Shown piece after piece: positions 28,024 through 36,131 of a DNA stretch of 64,000 nucleotides (positions are counted from its first letter, which is position 1; each line of letters opens with the position of its first letter). Made by a program: the position numbers and the translations under genes. The notes beneath the pieces were generated by a model. The model had not been told where the DNA came from and ran no database searches. It worked only from the letters and a program-made list of their open reading frames with translations. The stretch comes from Desulfocicer sp963675955 (GTDB lineage: Bacteria; Desulfobacterota; Desulfobacteria; Desulfobacterales; Desulfobacteraceae): contig CAXXVR010000002.1 of the NCBI GenBank assembly GCA_963675955.2, positions 1,054,001 to 1,118,000 on the forward strand, written 5' to 3'.

Positions 28024-29109
28024 ATGGTTGACACAATATTTAATATCATAACAGCATGGTGGGGCATTCTTTTGGAATCCTCTCCATTTATTTTGTTTGG
28101 TTTTCTCATTGCAGGCTTGCTCAAGGCATTTATTCCCAATGATTTTATCCAGAAACATCTGGGGCAGGGGAAAACCTCAAGTGTGCTTAAAGCATCGCTG
28201 TTTGGTGTGCCCATACCCCTTTGCAGCTGCGGGGTGATTCCTGCGGCGGCGGGATTACGGGAGCAGGGGGCAAGTAAGGGAGCCACTGCCTCCTTTCTGA
28301 TTTCCACACCGGAAACGGGGGTAGATTCCATTGCGGTGACCTATGCCCTGCTGGATCCTGTGATGACGGTTATCCGGCCGGTGGCGGCATTTTTTACTGC
28401 GCTCATCACCGGCATCGGAGTGAACCTGCTCGATAAGGCACCGCCAACGCCTGAACCCACGCCTTTTACCATGGCACCATCCTCACCATCATGCGGATGC
28501 GGGTGTGGATCTCAAAAGAAAGAAAAGAAAACCATTGGGATGAAGTTAAAGGAGGGCATGGGGTTTGCCTTTGGGGATCTTCTGGTGGACATCGGCCCCT
28601 GGCTGCTGGTGGGCATTGGCCTTGCAGGGGTGATCACCGTGTACATTTCTCCCCATTTCATTGAAGCATATCTGGGGGACGGGCTTTTTTCCATGCTCGT
28701 CATGATTGCCCTGTCCACCCCCCTTTATGTGTGTGCTACTGCATCCACTCCCATTGCGGCAGCCCTGGCTTTAAAGGGACTTTCACCCGGGGCTGCCCTG
28801 GTATTTCTCCTGGCAGGACCGGCCACCAACGTGGCCACCATCACCGTGGTGTCAAAATTACTGGGGAAAAAAACCATGGTAATTTACCTGTCGGCCATTG
28901 TAATATGCTCCCTGGTGATGGGATTGCTGGTCAATGAAATCTATGGATTTCTGGGATTGGATATTACCTCCTGGGTTCAGTCGCAGACCCATGAACACCA
29001 TGGCCCTGTGGCCATATTGGCAGCTGTAACACTGGTGTTTCTTATTTTAAAACCCCTGGTGAAAAGGCTTGTAATTAAGCCCAGCCACAAGGGATGCAGT
29101 CATTGTTAA
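28024..29109 (+). CDS. SO_0444-type permease, probable Cu/Zn efflux transporter
   Basis: A 361-residue membrane protein of the permease family (DUF318-like) with about eight helices. Likely metal-handling motifs are CSCGVIPAAAG (C67, C69), TPLYVCATASTP, a cytosolic or periplasmic loop with CGCGCG (near residues 158-163), and a C-terminal HKGCSHC. This set is typical of the SO_0444 Cu/Zn efflux transporters. GGAG precedes the ATG. The upstream CadC/SmtB-type regulator supports metal efflux. It converges on the flavoprotein gene with nine bases between. Confidence 0.82.
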   Translation: MVDTIFNIITAWWGILLESSPFILFGFLIAGLLKAFIPNDFIQKHLGQGKTSSVLKASLFGVPIPLCSCGVIPAAAGLREQGASKGATASFLISTPETGVDSIAVTYALLDPVMTVIRPVAAFFTALITGIGVNLLDKAPPTPEPTPFTMAPSSPSCGCGCGSQKKEKKTIGMKLKEGMGFAFGDLLVDIGPWLLVGIGLAGVITVYISPHFIEAYLGDGLFSMLVMIALSTPLYVCATASTPIAAALALKGLSPGAALVFLLAGPATNVATITVVSKLLGKKTMVIYLSAIVICSLVMGLLVNEIYGFLGLDITSWVQSQTHEHHGPVAILAAVTLVFLILKPLVKRLVIKPSHKGCSHC

Positions 29110-29118
29110 GTTAAGCTG

Positions 29119-30300
29119 TTAAACATATTGACCAGCGCACCATCCCGAAGACCAGGCCCATTGTAAATTATACCCCCCCAGCCAACCGGTGACATCCAGC
29201 ACCTCACCGGTGAAAAAGAGGCCCTTGACCTGACGGGCCTCCATGGTTTTTGAGGAAATCGCATCACAGTCCACCCCACCCAGGGTCACCTCTGCTGTGC
29301 GGTATCCTTCGGTGCCGCCGGGTTTGAGCTGCCATTGGTGAAGGCTGTGGGCAATGGCTCTGAACTTATTATGGGAAAGGGCGTGCAGGGTTTGATCTGC
29401 CACCGATTCATTCACCATGGCTGCCACCAGTCGTTTGGGCAGGAAATCCGCCAGCAGGGATTTTACCCTTCTTTTGGGGGATGTTGACTGGGCCTCTTTT
29501 AAGGTTTGTTCAAGATCCATGTCCGGCAGCAGGTTAATGGTCACCTCTTCCCCGGGATGCCACAGGGAAGAAATCTGGAGAATGGCCGGGCCACTCAAGC
29601 CTCTGTGGGTAAAGAGGATGTTTTCCCGGAAGCGGTGCTGCCCCACCATCACCGTGGCATTCACACTGATGCCGGGCAGATCTGATAATTTTGCCTTGTC
29701 CGGCGGTTGCAGGGTAAACGGTACCAGGCCGGCCCGGGTGGGCCACACCTTGATGTTAAACTGTTCGGCAATGCGATAGCCCAATGGCGTGGCCCCGGCC
29801 CCGGGAATGGAAAGCCCCCCCGTGGCCACCACCAGGGATTCACCTTGGAATACTCCACGATTTGTTGAAATTGAAAAGCCCCTTGATTCTATTTGGCTTA
29901 TTTTATCAATGGTGATCCCCAGCTGGACGTCCACTTTGGCCTCTTTACACTCCTTTAAAAGCATTACCATGATGTCTTCACTGCTGTTGTTGCAGAAAAG
30001 CTGCCCATGATCCCGTTCATGATAGGGGATGTGGTGGGCGTTTATCATCTCCAGGAAATCCCATTGGGAAAAACGGCTCAGGGCTGATTTTACAAAATGA
30101 GGGTTATGGGAGATGAAATTCTCTGCATCCACCCCGGTGTTGGTGAAATTGCAACGCCCCCCGCCGGACATGAGAATTTTACGTCCCGGCCGTTTGCCAT
30201 GGTCCAGTACCACCACCCGGCGGTTACGTCTTCCCGCTGCCATGGCGCACATCAGTCCCGATGCGCCGGCCCCGATGATGATTACCTCTTTGTCTGTCAT
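29119..30300 (-). CDS. HI0933/BaiN-like FAD-dependent oxidoreductase
   Basis: A 393-residue flavoprotein starting with the dinucleotide-binding GAGASGLMCAMAAGRR, then KILMSGGGRCNFTN, a signature of the HI0933/YhiN family, and a late GEVLDVTGWLGGYNLQWAWSSG that closes the FAD site. Related enzymes reduce bile acid intermediates or are uncharacterised. The start codon is preceded by AGGAAA. The physiological substrate is unknown. Confidence 0.93.
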   Translation of the reverse strand: MTDKEVIIIGAGASGLMCAMAAGRRNRRVVVLDHGKRPGRKILMSGGGRCNFTNTGVDAENFISHNPHFVKSALSRFSQWDFLEMINAHHIPYHERDHGQLFCNNSSEDIMVMLLKECKEAKVDVQLGITIDKISQIESRGFSISTNRGVFQGESLVVATGGLSIPGAGATPLGYRIAEQFNIKVWPTRAGLVPFTLQPPDKAKLSDLPGISVNATVMVGQHRFRENILFTHRGLSGPAILQISSLWHPGEEVTINLLPDMDLEQTLKEAQSTSPKRRVKSLLADFLPKRLVAAMVNESVADQTLHALSHNKFRAIAHSLHQWQLKPGGTEGYRTAEVTLGGVDCDAISSKTMEARQVKGLFFTGEVLDVTGWLGGYNLQWAWSSGWCAGQYV

Positions 30301-30445
30301 AAACCGTTTCCTGAATGTTTTTCAAAAATTGGGGGATTTACCCTGTAATTTACCCGATGATCTGGCATATATAACATAGAACCTTATGTTTCAGAACTGG
30401 AATTATACATGGAAAAACGTTATGCTTGTCCCTGAAATGGCCCAT

Positions 30446-30530
30446 GATGTGATCAAGCCCATTTTATAAGTTGGATTTACTGGCCTGATCCCATTCCAGA
30501 ATGGCAGATCTTATTATCAAGCCCTCATGG
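30446..30530 (+). repeat. R4-type motif pair upstream of the glutaredoxin gene
   Basis: TGGCCCATGATGTGATCAAG with CCC and ATTTTATAAG following (about 30446-30478) is the clearest copy of the short R4 motif, found in at least six other intergenic spaces of this window. A second ATCAAGCCC lies near 30518. The rest of the gap 30301-30585 shows nothing else recognisable. Confidence 0.5.
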
Positions 30531-30585
30531 TACAGCGGTGTCTGGATCAGGATTACCCTATAATCATTAGCTCAAGAGGAATTAA

Positions 30586-30819
30586 ATGGCTGAATTGAAA
30601 CTTTATATGACCCCCACCTGTCCCTATTGCAAAAAAGTACTTAATTTCATGAATGAAAATAATATTTCCATTCCCCTGGCAGATCGGGATTTTTCCCCTG
30701 AAAATCGACAGGCCCTGCTTGATATCGGTGGTAAGGCCCAGGTACCCTGTCTTGTTATAGATGGAACTGCCCTGTATGAGTCCGACGATATAATTGAATG
30801 GTTGAAGAAGAATAAATAA
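30586..30819 (+). CDS. Glutaredoxin
   Basis: A 77-residue thioredoxin-fold protein with the dithiol active site CPYC (C12, C15), the cis-proline motif QVPCL and a YESDDIIEWL C-terminus. It reduces disulfides or glutathione-type mixed disulfides in the cytoplasm. The start follows AGAGGA. The third cysteine next to the cis-proline is a little unusual. It is the last gene before the thiamine riboswitch. Confidence 0.93.
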   Translation: MAELKLYMTPTCPYCKKVLNFMNENNISIPLADRDFSPENRQALLDIGGKAQVPCLVIDGTALYESDDIIEWLKKNK

Positions 30820-30830
30820 TTCATGGCTCC

Positions 30831-30910
30831 TAAGTTCTCATTTTTCATACTACATGTGTTGGTTTCAATTTTTAAGAAATACATTATGTGGTGGTAAATT
30901 GGAGAACTTA
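30831..30910. repeat. R3 palindromic repeat, copy a
   Basis: The element begins TAAGTTCTCA and ends GGAGAACTTA, with imperfect terminal inverted repeats of about 30 bases that extend through CATACTACATGTGT and ATTATGTGGTGG. A second copy at 59209-59299 shares both ends and the interior. It follows the glutaredoxin gene and directly precedes the riboswitch promoter. No coding capacity; MITE-like. Confidence 0.75.
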
Positions 30911-30934
30911 TGACTGGCGAGTAAATAACTGGCG

Positions 30935-30963
30935 TTGACAATCTTGTTATGCCCGTGATATTT
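30935..30963 (+). promoter_or_regulatory. Candidate promoter of the thiamine operon
   Basis: TTGACA (30935-30940) is followed after 18 bases by TATTTC. The spacing is slightly long and the -10 element is poor, but the -35 element is perfect and the position immediately ahead of the TPP riboswitch is right. Confidence 0.4.
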
Positions 30964-30987
30964 CACAAAAACCAGTGCAAAACGCTA

Positions 30988-31084
30988 TGGTAGGCTGGGG
31001 GAGCCGGTGAAAATCGGCTGAGAGGAGACTTATATGTGTCTCGACTCCTGGAACCTGATCCAGATAATTCTGGCGAAGGAAAGT
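30988..31084 (+). ncRNA. TPP riboswitch (THI element)
   Basis: The conserved thi-box elements are present in order: GGGGGAGCC, GGCTGAGAGGAGAC, CTCCTGGAACCTGATCCAG, then ATAATTCTGGCGAAGGAAAG. They form the pyrimidine- and pyrophosphate-sensing arms of the thiamine pyrophosphate aptamer. The downstream genes are an HMP-precursor transporter and thiD, which fits. About 430 bases of repeats separate the aptamer from the first start codon, so control is more likely by transcription termination than by blocking ribosome binding. Confidence 0.95.
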
Positions 31085-31127
31085 CTTTTTCTTGTTTTCC
31101 TCCCCCGTTCCCTTCCTTTGGGTTTTT

Positions 31128-31440
31128 AATATAACGGTCATGTCCTGACGGACACAACTCATTATGAAAAAGCAGTCGCTGTTAGTATTCAGTGCCTGCT
31201 TTTTCATATGACGGGTATGTCCCAGTGGACACAACGAATATTGAAAATGCTATCATGCCGCCCCTCCGAGGGGCAATTGGCCCGGCCCGGAACCGTAGAC
31301 GGCTCAATGGGCCGGTTCCTATTGCCTTCCGGTGGGCTGTGCTGAGGTGGCCTGAAAGGTTTCTTTTTTAATAAACGATTATGTCTGCCTGCCGATACAA
31401 TGAATGATGGGTTGTAAACGCGGAGCCAAATGGCATGATG
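31128..31440 (+). repeat. M-repeat array (M, hairpin, M, S, M, T) in the thi leader
   Basis: Three M modules lie in tandem, with cores at 31140-31162 (centre TGAC), 31217-31239 (centre CAGT) and 31381-31405 (diverged, TGTCTGCC...). Between the first two is a 45-base hairpin; between the second and third is the structured S module (hairpin 31272-31326, GGCAAT/ATTGCC and CCGGCCC/GGGCCGG). After the third comes T (TGGGTTGTAAACGCGGAGCC). The array lies between the riboswitch and the first transporter gene. Function unknown. Confidence 0.85.
31172..31204 (+). terminator. Terminator-shaped hairpin inside the M array
   Basis: GCAG-T-CGCTG pairs with CAGTG-C-CTGC around the loop TTAGTATT, followed directly by TTTTT; an A-run precedes the stem, so it could act in both directions. 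It lies about 90 bases downstream of the TPP aptamer and is the best candidate for a regulated terminator. No clear antiterminator pairing with the aptamer was found by eye. Confidence 0.5.
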
Positions 31441-31512
31441 CTGTTCCCAACGGTCACCCGTTCCGCTAGTGGACCGTCGACAGCTTGTGTTTTCATCAGG
31501 TTTGAGGGGTGT

Positions 31513-32247
31513 ATGCTTAAAATTTCAGGTGCAGCAAAAACATATGGGGAACAGCCCATTTTTTCCCAGTTCTGCCTGACAGTGGGGCAGGGGCAGTTCA
31601 ATGTCCTTGTGGGGCCTTCGGGCTGCGGTAAAAGTACCCTGTTTGATGGACTCACCCATGTGGTAAGTCTGGACCGGGGAGACATTTCCTGGAAGGGAAT
31701 CCCTTTGCCCCATCTGGGTAACCACGCCGCTTACATGCAGCAGAAAGATCTGCTTCTTCCCTGGTTTTCCCTGCTTGACAATGCCCTGCTGCCGGCAAAA
31801 GTTGGAAAATCTTCCATACCTGAAATGACGGCAATGGCAAAATCCCTTTTTAAGCGCATGGGACTTGCCGGTTATGAAAACTATCTGCCCCATGAAGTGT
31901 CCGGGGGCATGCGCCAGCGGTGTGCCCTTGTGAGGACACTTATGTTTAATAGGGATCTGATCCTTCTGGATGAACCCCTGTCCGCCCTGGATGCCATCAC
32001 CCGGCGACGGCTGCAGTCCCTTCTTCTTTTACTTCAGACGGAATTTGACAAGACCATTCTCATGATCACCCATGACATTGAAGAAGCACTGCTTCTGGCC
32101 GATGAAGTGTATCTGCTCAGTCCTTCCCCCATGGAGATTACCCAGCGGTTTGTGCTGGATCAGAAAAAACCCCGGAAATTTAATGATCCCGGGCTTATGG
32201 CCATTAAGGAACAGGTGTTGGTACAGCTGGAGGGGAAAGAGCTGTGA
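31513..32247 (+). CDS. thiZ: ABC transporter ATPase for a thiamine (HMP) precursor
   Basis: A 244-residue ABC ATPase of the nitrate/sulfonate/taurine-type family: Walker A GPSGCGKST, Q-loop YMQQKDLLLPW, signature VSGGMRQR, Walker B LILLDEPLSALD and the H-loop in MITHDIEEA. ATG at 31513 follows GAGGGG; an in-frame start at 31435 would run into the repeat. It drives uptake by the permease and binding protein that follow. Assignment to thiamine-precursor uptake rests on the riboswitch, the NMT1/THI5-like binding protein and thiD. Confidence 0.88.
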   Translation: MLKISGAAKTYGEQPIFSQFCLTVGQGQFNVLVGPSGCGKSTLFDGLTHVVSLDRGDISWKGIPLPHLGNHAAYMQQKDLLLPWFSLLDNALLPAKVGKSSIPEMTAMAKSLFKRMGLAGYENYLPHEVSGGMRQRCALVRTLMFNRDLILLDEPLSALDAITRRRLQSLLLLLQTEFDKTILMITHDIEEALLLADEVYLLSPSPMEITQRFVLDQKKPRKFNDPGLMAIKEQVLVQLEGKEL

Positions 32248-32993
32248 CTGCGTCTGATTATCTTTCCATGGCCCTGGTGGTGCTGATTCTGGGGGTATGG
32301 GAGGGGGCCACCAGGTTCATGGACATACCGGTGTTTATCCTTCCGCCCCCGTCTGTTATTCTGATCACGGCGGTGACCCGGGCCTCACTGATTCTTCCCC
32401 ATGCGGCCATTACACTTCTTGAAATTGTTCTGGGAATCTTGCTGGCCCTTTGCACGGCTGTGCCCCTTGCCACTTTGATGTTTGCCAGACCGGCACTGGA
32501 AAAGGCCCTGGCTCCCTTTTTGGTGGCATCCCAGGCTGTTCCTGTTTTTGCCCTGGCACCGCTTCTGGTGGTGTGGCTGGGATATGGCATTGCCTCCAAG
32601 GTGTTCATGGCCTGGATTATTATTTTTTTTCCCATCACGGTGAGTCTGCTGTCGGGCTTGAAAAACTGTGATCCCGCCTATCGGGTGCTGTTCCGGCTCA
32701 TGGGGGCTTCTTTTTATGACACCTTCATGCTGCTTTACTGGCCCTGGGCACTGCCCCAGTTTTTTTCCGGTCTCAGAGTGGGGGTATCTGTGGCCACCAT
32801 CGGCGCGGTTATCGGTGAATGGGTGGGTGCCCAGCAGGGCCTGGGTTTTCTCATGATTCAGTCCAATGCCCGTCTCCAGGTGGATCTGGTGTTTGCCGCC
32901 ATTCTCTGGTTGTCTGCCATGGGACTTGGCATGTGGACCCTGGTGGGATTTGTGGAGAAAAAAGTTGTTAAATGGAAACCGATAAATAATTAA
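32244..32993 (+). CDS. thiX: ABC transporter permease for a thiamine (HMP) precursor
   Basis: A 249-residue binding-protein-dependent permease with about six helices and the EAA loop around LFRLMGASFYDTFMLLYWPWALP. The start is GTG at 32244, overlapping the ATPase stop by four bases (GTGA), so translation is coupled. It forms the membrane channel for the precursor delivered by ThiY. Confidence 0.88.
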   Translation: MTASDYLSMALVVLILGVWEGATRFMDIPVFILPPPSVILITAVTRASLILPHAAITLLEIVLGILLALCTAVPLATLMFARPALEKALAPFLVASQAVPVFALAPLLVVWLGYGIASKVFMAWIIIFFPITVSLLSGLKNCDPAYRVLFRLMGASFYDTFMLLYWPWALPQFFSGLRVGVSVATIGAVIGEWVGAQQGLGFLMIQSNARLQVDLVFAAILWLSAMGLGMWTLVGFVEKKVVKWKPINN

Positions 32994-33005
32994 GGATAGA
33001 AAATC

Positions 33006-33944
33006 ATGAAAAAAGTATTTTGCACATTTATGCTTGTGGTATCATTATTGTTTACCCCACCACTGTGGGCATCGGAGAAAGTAACCCTCATGCTGGACTG
33101 GTTTCCCAATGTGGACCATCTGCCCATTTATGTGGCCCAGGAATTGGGTTATTTTGCCGATAACGGCATTGACGTGGAGATCATTACCCCTTCAGAAACC
33201 GCAGATGCCCTGAAGCTGGCAGCCTCGGGCAACGTGGATATGGCAGTGTCCTATCAGCCCCAGACCATCATTGCCGCAAGCCAGGGACTTCCCGTAAAGG
33301 CTGTGGCCCCCCTGGTGATGCATCCTCTGACCACCCTGCTTTTTCTGGATGGCAAGGGCATAAAAACCCCCGCCGACCTTTCCGGTAAAAAAATTGGTTA
33401 CACCGTCCCAGGACTTATGGATGTACTCTTAAAAGCCTTTGCAGACATTAATCTGGTGAAGGATTACACCCCCATAAATGTGGGATTCACCATTCTGCCG
33501 GCCCTTGTCTCCAATCAGGTGGATGCTGTCATGGGTCCCTTTAAAACCTATGAAACCGTGGGTATGGCCCAGCAGGGGTACACCGCCGGATTTTTTGAGC
33601 TGGAAAAATGGGGTATCCCGGATTATGAAGAGCTTATCTTTGTCTGTGGTCCCAGGGCTCTGGCGGATAAATCACAGGCCATTCATGGATTTGTAAAGGC
33701 GGTGGATAAAGCCCAGGCCTATACAAGGGTCAATTCAGAAAAAGCCCTGGCCCTGTATCTGACAGCGGTGCCCCAGGCCGATAAAATCATGGAAACCGAT
33801 GCCTTTGAACTCACCCGTCCTTACTTTGCTGACAGTCAGGCCCACGATGTTGTGAAATGGCAGACCTTTGCTGATTTTGCCCTGGATCATGGACTCATTA
33901 CCAATAAGGTTGATGTGAACGAATTGATCCATATATGGAAGTAA
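33006..33944 (+). CDS. thiY: NMT1/THI5-like binding protein for a thiamine precursor
   Basis: A 312-residue periplasmic protein with a signal peptide (basic MKK, hydrophobic core, cleavage near residue 22 after PLWA). The NMT1/THI5-like fold is shown by LDWFPNVDHLPIYVAQELGYF at the mature N-terminus. ThiY proteins bind formylaminopyrimidine-type HMP precursors. It starts 12 bases after the permease. The ligand is inferred from family and operon. Confidence 0.88.
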   Translation: MKKVFCTFMLVVSLLFTPPLWASEKVTLMLDWFPNVDHLPIYVAQELGYFADNGIDVEIITPSETADALKLAASGNVDMAVSYQPQTIIAASQGLPVKAVAPLVMHPLTTLLFLDGKGIKTPADLSGKKIGYTVPGLMDVLLKAFADINLVKDYTPINVGFTILPALVSNQVDAVMGPFKTYETVGMAQQGYTAGFFELEKWGIPDYEELIFVCGPRALADKSQAIHGFVKAVDKAQAYTRVNSEKALALYLTAVPQADKIMETDAFELTRPYFADSQAHDVVKWQTFADFALDHGLITNKVDVNELIHIWK

Positions 33945-34028
33945 ATATCCGGCCGGCACTACATTTTCATTTATTAACACTTATTTGAAATCTATATTCA
34001 GGCCTTTTCAAGGTATAGGGGAAAAAAC

Positions 34029-34853
34029 ATGGTACAGCAAACTATGAACACATATCACAGAGTCTTGACCATCGCCGGTTCTGATAGTGGTGGTGGTGCC
34101 GGTATCCAGGCAGATATTAAAACTTTTTCGGCCCTTGGCTGTTTTGGCATGTCTGTTATTACTGCGCTGACTGCTCAGAACACACGTGTGGTCACAGATA
34201 TTTTACCGGTGCCGCCGGAATTCATCGCCGCCCAGATGGATGCCGTTCTGGAAGATATCGGGGTGGATGCCGTAAAAATTGGCATGCTCCACTCCCCGGA
34301 GGTTATTGAAACCGTGGCAGAAAAACTTGTTCAGTGGAAATGCCCCAATGTGGTGGTGGATCCTGTGATGGTGTCCAAAAGTGGTGATAAACTTCTTCGG
34401 GAAGATGCGGTGAAGGCATTGAAACAGACCCTGATTCCCCTGGCCACTCTGATTACCCCCAATCTGCCTGAAGCCTCGGTGCTGCTGGATCGACCCGTTG
34501 AAACAGCCGGGGATATGTCCGGGGCCGCCCAGGATCTTGCAGAACTTGGATGTGTCAATGTACTTGTCAAGGGCGGTCATCTGATCGAAGAAAACAGCGG
34601 TGATCTCTTATTTGATAAAGAGAATAAGGCCATGATTCACCTGCCCGGGGAGCGCATTGACACCAAAAATTCCCACGGAACCGGATGTACCCTGTCTTCG
34701 GCCATTGCCGCCAATCTTGCCCGGGGTATGGTCCTGGAACCGGCGGTGAAAATGGCCAAGGTTTATATTACCCATGCCCTCCGGGCCGGTGCAGAGTATC
34801 AGACCGGCAGGGGCCATGGCCCGGTGCATCATTTTTATAAATTCTGGTCCTGA
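34029..34853 (+). CDS. thiD: Hydroxymethylpyrimidine/phosphomethylpyrimidine kinase
   Basis: A 274-residue ribokinase-fold enzyme with TIAGSDSGGGAGIQADIKTF, VVDPVMVSKSG and the anion-hole motif NSHGTGCTLSSA. ThiD phosphorylates HMP and then HMP phosphate to give the pyrimidine half of thiamine. AGGGG lies upstream. It is last in the riboswitch operon, 84 bases after thiY. No thiE or thiM is fused or adjacent. Confidence 0.96.
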   Translation: MVQQTMNTYHRVLTIAGSDSGGGAGIQADIKTFSALGCFGMSVITALTAQNTRVVTDILPVPPEFIAAQMDAVLEDIGVDAVKIGMLHSPEVIETVAEKLVQWKCPNVVVDPVMVSKSGDKLLREDAVKALKQTLIPLATLITPNLPEASVLLDRPVETAGDMSGAAQDLAELGCVNVLVKGGHLIEENSGDLLFDKENKAMIHLPGERIDTKNSHGTGCTLSSAIAANLARGMVLEPAVKMAKVYITHALRAGAEYQTGRGHGPVHHFYKFWS

Positions 34854-34868
34854 TGCATCTATGCCAAC

Positions 34869-35010
34869 ATGTCCTGGCGGATACTTAATTCTCTATTGAA
34901 TCTGGATTTGATGGGATTTTTTTATAAAAAAAGGGATCTTGGTCACAGCCTGGACCCGCCCCCACCCCAAATGACCCCAGCCCAAGGTGGCCCATGTTGT
35001 GACAAAACCA
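34869..35010. repeat. M repeat and R4 hairpin after thiD
   Basis: An M-like core (34869-34890, ATGTCC-TGGC-GGATAC) lies 16 bases after thiD. It is followed by an R4-type hairpin: TTGGTCACAG (from about 34939) pairs with TTGTGACAAAACCA (34997-35010), with GGCCCATG near the right arm. The same hairpin, better paired, is at 55516-55572. It may serve as terminator for both converging genes, although no T-run follows. Confidence 0.6.
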
Positions 35011-35505
35011 TCATTCTGCATTGGCGGAATCTGCAAGTTTATTGGTGGGATCTCCCTCGCTGACCATTTGTTCCAGAATTAATTTTTCCTTTTCCAGGGG
35101 TAGCCGTCCGGTCATGCTTGCCTTTCCCACAACGGTGCCATGCTGATTGGTGAAAACGGCCTCGGCTTCTGCCCGGCCGTTTTCCTGGATATCGGTGATG
35201 GTGACCCGGCATTGAACGGTATCATCAAAATACACTGGACCTAGAAATTTAAAGTTCATCCCCGTGGCCAGCCACCCCACCTGCCCCCCGAATTCGCAGA
35301 TCATGCCGCCGATGAGAAGTCCATGGCAGATGAGGTCATTGAATCCCTTGGTGTCGGTCCATCTGGTATCGTAATGTACGGGATTATAGTCCCGGGTGAG
35401 ATCTCCGAAGAGCATGGTTTCGGCTTCTGTGAATTTTCTTGTACAGGTGAATTCATCGTTTGTTTTAAGGCCTGTAATGGCTTTTTTTCGCATTGGATTT
35501 GTCAT
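35011..35505 (-). CDS. MaoC-like hot-dog hydratase
   Basis: A 164-residue hot-dog protein with the MaoC/(R)-enoyl-CoA hydratase motif DYNPVHYD (D39 and H44 catalytic) and the following GFNDLICHGLLIGG. Such enzymes hydrate 2-enoyl-CoA esters. It stands alone, with no acyl-CoA genes next to it. Two in-frame ATGs (35505 and 35493) lack a good ribosome binding site; the first is used. Confidence 0.85.
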   Translation of the reverse strand: MTNPMRKKAITGLKTNDEFTCTRKFTEAETMLFGDLTRDYNPVHYDTRWTDTKGFNDLICHGLLIGGMICEFGGQVGWLATGMNFKFLGPVYFDDTVQCRVTITDIQENGRAEAEAVFTNQHGTVVGKASMTGRLPLEKEKLILEQMVSEGDPTNKLADSANAE

Positions 35506-35906
35506 GGTCAGCGTTTAAAGACTCCCTGGTGCCCGGTAAGAAGTTCAGGCTGAATGTGCTGCCACCTTCGCTGGATTCTAAAACCGGTTTTAAATATTTG
35601 GCCATCACCCTGTTTTTACCTGTTTGGCCCTGCTTGCACAGTATTCGTATGCTATGCAGTTCCCAATATGGGGCAATGGCCAAGCATTTATATTGGTAAC
35701 CTGGATATCTGTGACTTGTCTAAATATTTTCAATATTTTAAGTGGGTTCCGGCATACGCCGTTTTGTCAGAGTTGTCGACTGAGAATAACTCAAGTACAA
35801 TGGCATGTCAATGATCGCCTGTTCTTCATTGGGATGTTTAGGTACAGGCTTAGCTTTGCCTGCTTAAGGTAGACCTTTGAAACGGCTATGGCAAACAGAT
35901 AATCTG

Positions 35907-35972
35907 CTGACTATTCTGGGATCAATGCTGAAAAAATCTTGATTATTCCAGAATTGATGCCAGAATGGTCAG
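35907..35972. repeat. Long inverted repeat, 20-base arms
   Basis: CTGACTATTCTGGGATCAAT (35907-35926) pairs with ATTGATGCCAGAATGGTCAG (35953-35972), 18 of 20 positions, around a 26-base loop. It overlaps the start of an ATPase-like gene fragment. No T-run follows, so a simple terminator is unlikely. Confidence 0.7.
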
Positions 35973-36062
35973 TGTTGGATAAACTTCTGCTCATTGGTGG
36001 TTTCCCAGAACCATTTCTGGAAGGAACTACCGAAGGAACTACCCGATTTTATAATCGGCTGA
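35940..36062 (+). pseudogene. Fragment of a DUF4143-type AAA ATPase
   Basis: An open frame here encodes LDKLLLIGGFPEPFLEGTTEGTTRFYNRL, which resembles the conserved LLxxGGFPEPF region of the prokaryotic ATPases with a DUF4143 C-terminal domain. Neither the P-loop part nor the remaining C-terminal domain can be found in any frame nearby, so this is a remnant. The frame continues only as unrelated sequence that overlaps rarD. Confidence 0.45.
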
Positions 36063-36131
36063 AGATGGGATGCTGGCCGAATATTTCCGCCATTTACATC
36101 AATAATCATATCAAATCAGGGAATAAAAACA

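Larger units (their letters stand above)
35506..36131. other. Intergenic region with gene debris and an inverted repeat
   Basis: More than 600 bases between maoC-like and rarD. Small open frames between 35554 and 35872 look like decayed coding sequence but match no family I can name. A long inverted repeat (35907-35972) and an ATPase-like fragment (35940-36062) follow. Direct repeats GGAACTACC occur twice near 36025-36045. Confidence 0.5.

Noticed and set aside
13291..31440. M repeats as integron attC sites or CRISPR repeats
   Set aside because: M is a single symmetric stem with flanking AT arms. There are no attC-type paired R/L boxes, no constant spacer lengths, no gene cassettes and no cas or integrase genes in the window.
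35554..35872. Overlapping small open frames before the ATPase fragment
   Set aside because: No family recognised, no ribosome binding site, and different frames overlap each other. They may be decayed sequence but cannot be called genes.
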